DNA of 64,000 nucleotides, from contig NC_086354.1 in NCBI RefSeq assembly GCF_036324505.1, positions 4,395,217-4,459,216 of the forward strand, read 5' to 3'. Position 1 is the first letter of the stretch. The number at the start of each line of letters is the position of its first letter. The translations under genes were made by a program, and so were the position numbers. Origin of the DNA: Eleginops maclovinus. Taxonomy: Eukaryota; Chordata; Actinopteri; Perciformes; Eleginopidae. Of this stretch, positions 56,121 to 64,000 are shown piece by piece. A model generated the notes under the pieces. It saw only the letters and a list, made by a program, of their open reading frames with translations. It did no database searches and was not told the DNA's origin.

Positions 56121-57052
56121 ATTATAATTAAATACATTTCCAAGAAACATTTTTTCACAGAGATTAAAGTCGCCAATGTATAAGAAAAACGTAAGTAATT
56201 ACAAGATGTCATTGGTTATTGGATCATGACTTAATTATCTCAGAATATTTGTTTTTATCATAAATTGTTGATGCTTTATCTCGGAATAAAACCCCTCCCC
56301 TAAATGCTGTAAAATGTTTGGCCCTAATCTGCTGCCATAAGGATGTGAAGGATCTAAAATGACGTTTGATATGTTGTATTCTTCTACGCCACACGTAAAG
56401 GACTAATAAAGAAGGAACATCACTTATTTTCACCGATTAAAGTCTGTTAACAGTAGCACTTTAGTGGTAGTCTTTAAGTCGTGCAAACAGAGGCAGAAAG
56501 TCTTTGTGTCTCCAGTGAGCAGTGATGTCATTAGGGTATGAAGTATTTAACTTGCACTATTTTATGCTTTTAAAAGCAGTGTTACTTTAGTTTTTTCCAA
56601 TACATATTTAATGGAGAATGTTGGAAGTCCCCTTAGATTCAAGGTTTTATTTCCAAGAGCTGGATCGCTGAAATTGGAACATTGTCATTGTCATGTCAAC
56701 TTGCACAATGTACTCTGTATTGAGAAAGACCTTCGATATTAGTAGTAGTACTAGTAGTAGTCGTCCAAAAAGCAGCAAAAAACTTTAATATCAGTTTACT
56801 TAAATCCCCCAAATCTGGGCATATTAAGTAAAAGATTGTATGATTATGAAAATGTTGATGATCTCCTCAATTCTGCTTGACGCTAGCAGTTCGAGACATA
56901 ACACACTGGAATCCCCCAACAAACCGTTGTCGCCCTAGTTGCATTGTGGGTAATGTAGGGAGTACGTTTCGGTCAAAGAAGCTGTTATCTCTGTTTTCTT
57001 TATTATTCTAATAAGAACCTACAAAATCAATCAAAGCTGTGTGTTTACAATA
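56121..57052. other. No gene seen
   Basis: Non-coding. 56744-56762 has a short AGT trinucleotide run. Confidence 0.45.
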
Positions 57053-57293
57053 CAGCCCCGGAAAAAATTAAGAGATCACTCCTAATCTTTCTTAAATCTC
57101 ATCTCTACATGTATGGCAGTCATTCCAGTGTCTGTTGAATTCAACACAGAAAAATTCTCAGTAGTTTATATATACAATTAAAAAATATATATATATATAT
57201 ATATATATAATTTAACTCAAAGACATACCTTTAAATAATAAAACAAGAGAAAATGATAATGCTGAAGTGGTCTCTTTATTTTTTCCGGGGCTG
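57053..57293. mobile_element. TA-type MITE, better preserved copy
   Basis: 241 bp between TA dinucleotides (57051-57052 and 57294-57295) with termini CAGCCCCGGAAAAAATTAAG and TTTATTTTTTCCGGGGCTG. An internal (TA)n run is at about 57187-57208. Inverted relative of 7041-7257. Confidence 0.85.
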
Positions 57294-57295
57294 TA

Positions 57296-60200
57296 TGTCT
57301 GGGGGCTTTAATACTATATTAAACTATATTACAGTCATGCTTACATAGCGACCAGTTTCATGAGTTTAATAAAACTCTTTGTAAATTTAGCACTCAATCA
57401 ACGTCAATATAAAAAACAAGCAATAGAAAATTGCCTCTTGGAAACTGCTGAAGGCTGTTTCACTATTTTCCAACAGTTAATGGGCCAACTTGATGAATTC
57501 ATCCCAAAAGTAAATGGCGGACTAATCAATGAAGAAAATAATTGTTGGTTTCAACCCTAATGAGGAAAGACATTAAACAATTTGATGCTTGTGCACATTT
57601 TAATTATGTTCCTCTAGAAGGTTTATAAAACTGTATGTAGATTAGTTTATAGCATCTGAGAGAAAGAGCCAGTGTTTATTGTTCAATAAATCATGTCTGA
57701 CTGTTGCCCAACCTGTCTAATAAGGTCAGAATGTGCAGCGGTACTAATCCAGTGTATTGGATTGGTGCGCCATTAATATTAGTGAGAGGCAGGACAGGAT
57801 AGATACAGACACTTGTCTAATAAAGAAAACCCTTAATCAATCTTTCCCTGTGTGTAGCATTAGTGAAAGTGAGGAAAAGTGTGAAAACCACAGAGAAAGA
57901 GAAGCAGACACATACATCTACTGATCCTCAGTCAGCGAGGGACGGCCTGAGTGTGCGGGATGAATATTCAGCAAACCAGATATTCCATTAATAAAGGTCC
58001 TGCGCGCACACACACAGCACTGTTTGCAGTGTACCTATTTGTATTCCGTCTAATGAACTTCAAGTAGAATTTGGAGCCATTTGGTGATGCTGCTCACACT
58101 ATTCAGCAGCAAGGTGAGGAGACACATGCAGAAGAGACAAAAGAAAAAGAAAAGGAGGAAGAGACGGGGAGGAAAGAGGTGGAGAAGTCTGACAAGGACA
58201 CAGGGAACAGCTTAGTAGCACCAGATTAACTGTTAGTCCCACGAGATGCCTGGTGTTACAGGAAAATCAAATCAAAAATACTTCATTAATCCCAGGGGGA
58301 ATTTATGTCTTTGTGACAGTTGAACCATACTGGAATAAATGAAATATATATTTATATGAACCTAAGTGGAAAATGTGCAATAAAGTCCTTCTAGCCACAT
58401 CATGAAGACTCTGGCTCATGGCAGACATGTCCGGAAGCCACCAAAGAAAATGCCAGAAACGTTGATGATGAATACCTTTCTTTCCTCCTTTATGAGCTCT
58501 GATGAAACTGGTTGTAAAAATGCTGCAGGCTTGTTTTCTTCAATCCTCTTCTCTTTTTTTTAGGGGCTTTTGATTTTCTTAAGCTGGGGCTTTAAACATT
58601 TCTGTGTCGCAATGAAAATTAAATCATCTCTTTTATTTCGCCCTCCCTCCTCCTTTGATAGCACCTTATTTCCGAAGCCAGAAGCGGTTATTCTCCTTCA
58701 AGGCACTCATCCGACTGGGTTAGTGAAACACAAGAGGGATTTGAATATCATAAAGGAAGCTGTTTACAACTATTGATCCAGAAAGAGTTGGATGAGAGTA
58801 ATGTCATAATAAATTATTATCATGCGAGAGGTTTATTAGCTCCTTGCTGTTTTTGCCCTCCTCAAAAAAGGAGCTGAAAAATGTTGGAGAGAAACAGAAA
58901 TCTTCTCACTGCAGTAGAAGAGGAAAACGGACACCTACCGTCACGTTTTACCCGCAGGTTCCTATTATCTGTCAAATACACAGTTGCTAAAACCGGCCAG
59001 GTGTGAGCCACAGAGAGTACATTTGATTTGGTAGCTTTTATTGTCATTACAACGGAGTGTGGAGAATGACATACAGATTATTTCTGACATCACACAGAAG
59101 AAAAAGTCACATCGAGACAGCACTTAGAAACAATGAGCCTCATTCACCAACATCTTCATGTGTAGAGATTTATATACATTTATTTATAAGGGTTATCCTC
59201 ATTGTGTTCTTGAGAAAAGAAATGTCTACCCAAGGCATATTCTTATCTGCAGAGTTGTTGTGTTCTTATGCTGAATACCTTTGTTCTCATAGATTTATAA
59301 CCATTCCACATAAAAGGATATGAGACAGCGGGGATTTGTGCACAGAGAAATTGAATTAAAAAGTTGAGAAAGTAAGACTAGAATAACCAAACCAAGCTAT
59401 AAAGCAGTCGACTCCAAAAACTGTTGGAGGAATTTCAACAGAAAGTGAAATCCAACAAGCTCCACATTAAGCTACATCAGTTACTTATATACAGTATGAG
59501 GGCGCTAACGTACACTTCCTATCAAAAGCATGGCATTAGAGCGAAGTGGAAAATAATAGTTTCTTCATCTCTTAAAGCTGCCGAGTCATATATTGCACCT
59601 CAAACAACAAATACATCCAGAGTTTATTTACTTAAAAGAAGAGTAAAAGAAAGAATGTGATTCAGAAATCTCAGTTTCAGTGTCAGCCTGCTGCCAGCCA
59701 CGCGTCCACCGGCAGACCCACCGGACATCCATCCCAGATTTATTCTCCGTAAAAACAAAGCTGGCTCTGCCGTCTGATGAGACATTTGACACAATTTTTC
59801 ATATTTTCTGAGTTATTATTCCGTTTTTAACAAACTGAAATATTGTTTTCTGGCATCACTTTAAAATGTTTTAGGGAAAAACAGAATTTTGGTTTGAGGG
59901 CACAGCTTCCCCTGTTACCCAGTTTAGAGAAAACCCTAACATAAAAAACAACATTTAAAAAAAGAACAAAAACATATTACTTGTTTATACTTATGTGTAA
60001 GTGTAGTGTTCTTTTATTTCCAATGCTTTGAAAAATAATTGACCATTTTCGGTGTTTTTTTGTTTGGGTGAATTCTGTTCCTACGCAGGTCGTAAATAAT
60101 AGAACATGGTGAATGACACTATCTCGATGAAAACAGTTGGTTATGGTTTTAGGAAGATATTTTTTCTTCAGAGAGCACTTGGTGAGTGAGGCCCATTGTT

Positions 60201-62530
60201 CACTCCTTTATCTCTGCAGGACTGTTTGCTGACAGGCGTCTCATTTATCACTCCAGCTTAGTAATAACTCCTCAGCCGTCAGTCAGAGCTCCACTTGTAT
60301 CCGCGTCTTCACTCAATAGAATCTGGCCTGCAGTGTTTTGGTGACACATGATATTTGAAGGCCATTTCTCAGAGTCGAGTGGTCTGACACCTCAGCCCAA
60401 CAGTGACACGGGGAAGAAATGAAGACGGACGCAAGACCGCAAGGAGGAGAAAGCGTGGGTAAAGATGATGGCCATCTGAAGGTAGTGATGGGTGGGGGTG
60501 CTCTTCTACAACGGCCTCCAATTACATCCAGGGTGTGAAACCGTCAATAACACCCCGATTAGCCCGTCTGTCATCCTGCTACAGCAGCAACCGGAGCCAG
60601 CTTGACGTTTGCTGGCGTTCCCACTTTGCAGGGAACACAATCCCTCTCAGACAAAGTGCCCGCTCAGGGGCCATAAATCCTCGGCCTTAATCAAAGCCTG
60701 CTTCTAACAATACAGCAAAAGCCCAGTATAACCATTAGCACTCCTCCGACAACACATCCATTCCCGACACCTACGCCTATCTCCGCTGTGGGCTCCCCTC
60801 CATTAGCCACTCAAATGGCATGTTCCATAGAGTGACTGAGCAGACAGGTCCAGGCGATAGACGATACCGGCTGCTTATGGGAACAGATGCCAATGTGCGG
60901 AGTGAAAGCAAATGACTCATGCACCCCTTTACACCCCGGGAAGCTAAAAACAGCGATGTGGGTCACAGGCAGAGTTCAAAGGGAATCTGAGTACCATGTC
61001 CACATACAGGATAACAAGAATCAGAATCAGGTTTATTTGCCCAGTAGGTTAACACATGAGGAATTTACAAACAGGGTTGAAGAAAAAGTCCCAGGGCTAA
61101 GTCAGGTTGAGTGCTACCGGTGTGTCGCCAATTACCTACAAAAAGAATGTTAAAAAAAAGAATCTGTTGACACGCATTTGACAAGTGCGTGGGAGAGGAA
61201 AAAGTCAGGTCGGCGCTTGCATCATCAATAAAATAAAAATCTTAAAACCAAACTTCAGCTCAAGGTCTTTTCATGACAGGAAGAATGACGGGAGCGCCAA
61301 GGTATACAGCCGTCCAATCCGTGCCGTGTGAGGGTGGACTAGCAATGCCTGACCGACGTCCTTTCAAGATCAAATTCCAGAGCAGATCTCCCGGTCCCTC
61401 GGAGGCAGAGTGCGAGGGTGGGCCCGAGGCTCAGAGTGCCTGGCATGACAATCAAAGTTTAAATTCAAACCCAAGCCCCGGAGCGACAAGCCGCGGTGAC
61501 AAATGGATGCTTAAAAGTCTTGCGTCACTTTGACAACGAGCACATGCATCTCTTTCTCTCTTCTGCATTCAACAGCATCCTTCTTCTCCCTCAGAGCACA
61601 TCACAGAGCCGCTTGTGTCTGGAACTGGATATCACCACGCAACAGATGGAAATTGAATTCCTTTAATCAGGCTGAATAACGGCCAGCAGATAAAAGGCAA
61701 GGATCCAGAGGGAGAAACACAGTCTCTCAATATCTGTCCTGCTGGCTGACACACGGCCCTCACACGGCCTGCCAGCCCCAGAGGTGAAGAGGTTGTTTGC
61801 TACAGTTACAAGGGCAATAAGGTGACAGTTTTATACGCTACAAATCTATTTATGCAGTGCTCAACATACCATAGAAGTCCCCTAGAATTAACCTGCTGCA
61901 AATGGCTACAAGTGACTGCTTTTTAAAGGATAATAAAGTTGCTCAGTGGCTGGGATTCTACACGAAAAGAAAGGTTTTCTTTGTGTTTAGGAATAAGATG
62001 TTACACGAATAATAATGCAATCAACTGTGTAATGAAAATGTCCTGCGGCAGAAAACGTAGGAATCATTAAAACATGTTAAGAACCACTTACGAATTGGTA
62101 TCAAAATAGGAATACACCACACTGGTATTTTGCATTTTCCTTTTGATTAATCTGAACATATATGAGGTCTCATGCTACAGTTGTTATTGAGATTTCATTT
62201 TTTTCACTCAAAAAAACATAGATCTTTGAAAGGATTTATGATAATTCAGTGATACTACGGATTGGTCCAATTATTAGTTTATTCTGTGGAACAACTGTAA
62301 CCAGGACCCGCAATATACTGCGAAACTTTATTGAAACTTAAAAAACTATTAAAAAAACAAACTTTAAATTGTTATGAGCAGGACCGAAGATCTCAGGATT
62401 ATTGTTTGTCTTTGACGTTTTTTTTTTGGTTTACCTGTAAAAATTATTTGATTGTTATTTTTTTTTTTGATTTGTACAAAGAGATGAATTTTACTTATTT
62501 TTAAAACGACGCAAATATCACGACCACTGA
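57296..62530. other. No gene seen
   Basis: No exon recognised on either strand, including hs2st1 exon 1. 58262-58322 (AATACTTCATTAATCCC) and 61018-61070 (AGAATCAGGTTTATTTGCCC) look like retroposon 3' tails. Several GC-richer stretches around 60.5-61.5 kb could be conserved non-coding DNA. Confidence 0.45.
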
Positions 62531-62715
62531 CGACCATCCATCCATCCATCCACCCATCTTCTCCCGCTTTTCCGTCAGGGTCGCGGAGGTAACAGCTCCA
62601 GCAGAGAGCCCCAAACTTCTCTTTCCCTGGCCACATCAACCAGCTCTGACTGGGGGATTCCAAGATGCTCCCAGGCCAGCGAAGAGATATAATCCCTCCA
62701 CCTTGTCCTAGGTCT
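62530..62715 (-). pseudogene. Rex3 3'-end fragment
   Basis: Read on the minus strand, frames give the C-terminal text of Rex3 (WRDYISSLAWEHLGIPQSEL, then EREVWGSLL) followed by the GGATGGATGG tail characteristic of the element's 3' end. Severely 5'-truncated, as usual for this LINE. Confidence 0.75.
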
Positions 62716-62719
62716 ACGA

Positions 62720-64000
62720 ACTGAATTCTGTATGACTTTCGATTAGCAATGTTTGCTAGAGGAGGTAGGGCTAGAAAAGCTTTTGAATGTGAACTTTATT
62801 ATTTATACTTTGTAAAAGAAATCTTTGTTAACATGTTCAATAAATTGACTTTAAAAAAAACAACGTATCATTAAGCAGGAATAATAATAGGCAATAATGT
62901 TCGTCTCAGCTTTTAAAAAATAGTGTTCAACTCTTTAAAGGTGAGCGTTTAAAATTCCCGAAGAAAGCGACCTTGAACCCTCGTTTGTGTCTCTTTACAA
63001 AAGAAACGTTGTTATTTTTGCCCATTCATCCCTGCACCATTAGTCTGCGTTACTGTTGACCCAATAACCGGTGTGCAGCATGAGAGAATGACTGTCAAAA
63101 AAAGGAATTAAGTCCGCAGCAGGAAACAAAACTGCATCGCGGCATGATTGTAACGCAGGAGACTTCTCATGGAAACTTGGGGCGACGATTAGCTTGGAAG
63201 CAAATCACAGCTTGTCGACGCTACGGGGGGTTTCTAATGGGGGGGAATTATTCAACCCGTGTAAGGTAATAGGAACCCACGCTGTGAGGAAAAGGCACCG
63301 GTCATTCCAACTCACACGGAAGCAATTGTGATCACGTGGCTGCAGGATGGTGCATGTAGAGCTTCTAATGTTTTCATCACTTAGAAATCACTCATGGAGA
63401 TGTGATTTGGGTTTGGACACCACCTGTCCTTGTTGTGATTGTGACGCTGGCTTTTATTGTTGCACAGATGGACGTCCTGCAGGCCTACCTGGTAATGTGA
63501 CCGGCCCTGGCATGCTTACAGCACCCTGCCAGTGAAAGCCTCAGTCACAACTATTTGGCTATGCAGCACATAATTCAGAGCTCCAGTATACAGACGTCTG
63601 CTCGGACCAGTCATCCATCATAGCGCTTTGTGCCAAGTCAACAGATTCTCGTGGTGGTGGGCCAGGGGGGGAAAGGCCTCTCAGGTTCTGTTTCAGCATC
63701 AGGAGAGTGTGTGTGTTTTCCCTGCATGTAAAGTATAGCCCTTTACAACAGCAGTCAACCATGCCACAGACCAATACAGCCACCTTTACCCCCAGGAATC
63801 CTGATTGTTCCAACATGTGGGAATTCAGCTGGGATACTTTATTCAATTAAGATGATGGCTAACTGTTTTATATGCTGTCTGGAATGGAAACTTCCCATCA
63901 TAGCGCCATCTTTGACTCATCTGACAAAATTCTGTCTACTCGCCTACCTGTTAGCCGCAGGAAAGCAAACATGAGAGACAAAGAAAAGCAGCAAGGTCTA
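62720..64000. other. No gene seen
   Basis: AT-rich then mixed sequence to the window edge with no supported feature. Confidence 0.45.

Noticed and set aside
62364..62663. 99-codon frame with DGWMDGWM
   Set aside because: It is an off-frame reading of the Rex3 3' end and its GGAT tail.
26014..64000. Searched for hs2st1 exon 1 (short basic tail, then a hydrophobic anchor) on the minus strand
   Set aside because: No segment with the expected Met start, hydrophobic run and a donor in the right phase was found.

Overview
The window is nuclear DNA from a teleost fish, probably a percomorph. Two vertebrate genes with canonical split exons are present, and the mobile-element content (Rex3, Tc1 with IR/DR ends, BEL/Pao, hAT and TTAA MITEs) is typical of bony fish. 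Both host genes lie on the minus strand. No tRNA, rRNA, CRISPR or prokaryotic feature was seen.

Region 1-12.3 kb holds the 5' part of pkn2 (protein kinase N2). Coding exon 1 encodes only seven codons (12245-12265) and sits in a GC-rich promoter. A 9.6 kb intron follows, then exons 2 and 3 (2499-2663 and 2011-2146), which encode the first HR1 (Rho-binding) repeat. The kinase part lies beyond the left edge. The intron is filled with nested MITEs and a 125 bp GT microsatellite. Region 12.6-17.4 kb is intergenic.

Region 17.5-26.0 kb carries exons 2-7 of hs2st1 (heparan sulfate 2-O-sulfotransferase 1). All splice sites and phases agree, and the catalytic and PAPS-binding motifs are intact. Exon 1, which encodes the cytoplasmic tail and membrane anchor, was not found. 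Everything from 26.0 kb to the right edge is therefore best read as hs2st1 intron 1 or upstream DNA. A (CTG)25 tract (sense strand) lies about 0.55 kb past the hs2st1 stop.

Region 26-64 kb has no conventional host gene but is a mobile-element landscape: a Tc1 relic, an apparently intact 1650 bp Tc1 element with a full 340-aa transposase, a deleted LTR element with TSD, a TTAA MITE, and a 5.27 kb segment bounded by CACTG inverted termini. That segment carries a fish multicopy 'SAMD3-like' gene and the last exon of a second gene. Next come a broken Rex3 LINE and a complete 7.5 kb BEL/Pao retrotransposon with LTRs that look identical, a 2089-aa open Gag-Pol frame, a tRNA-Tyr primer binding site and a 5 bp TSD. 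A small Rex3 3' end lies at 62.5 kb.

The items most worth following are the CACTG-bounded SAMD3-like cassette, because its gene family has no assigned function and appears to travel inside a transposon-like unit, and the two apparently intact, young autonomous elements (BEL/Pao and Tc1) in one host intron.
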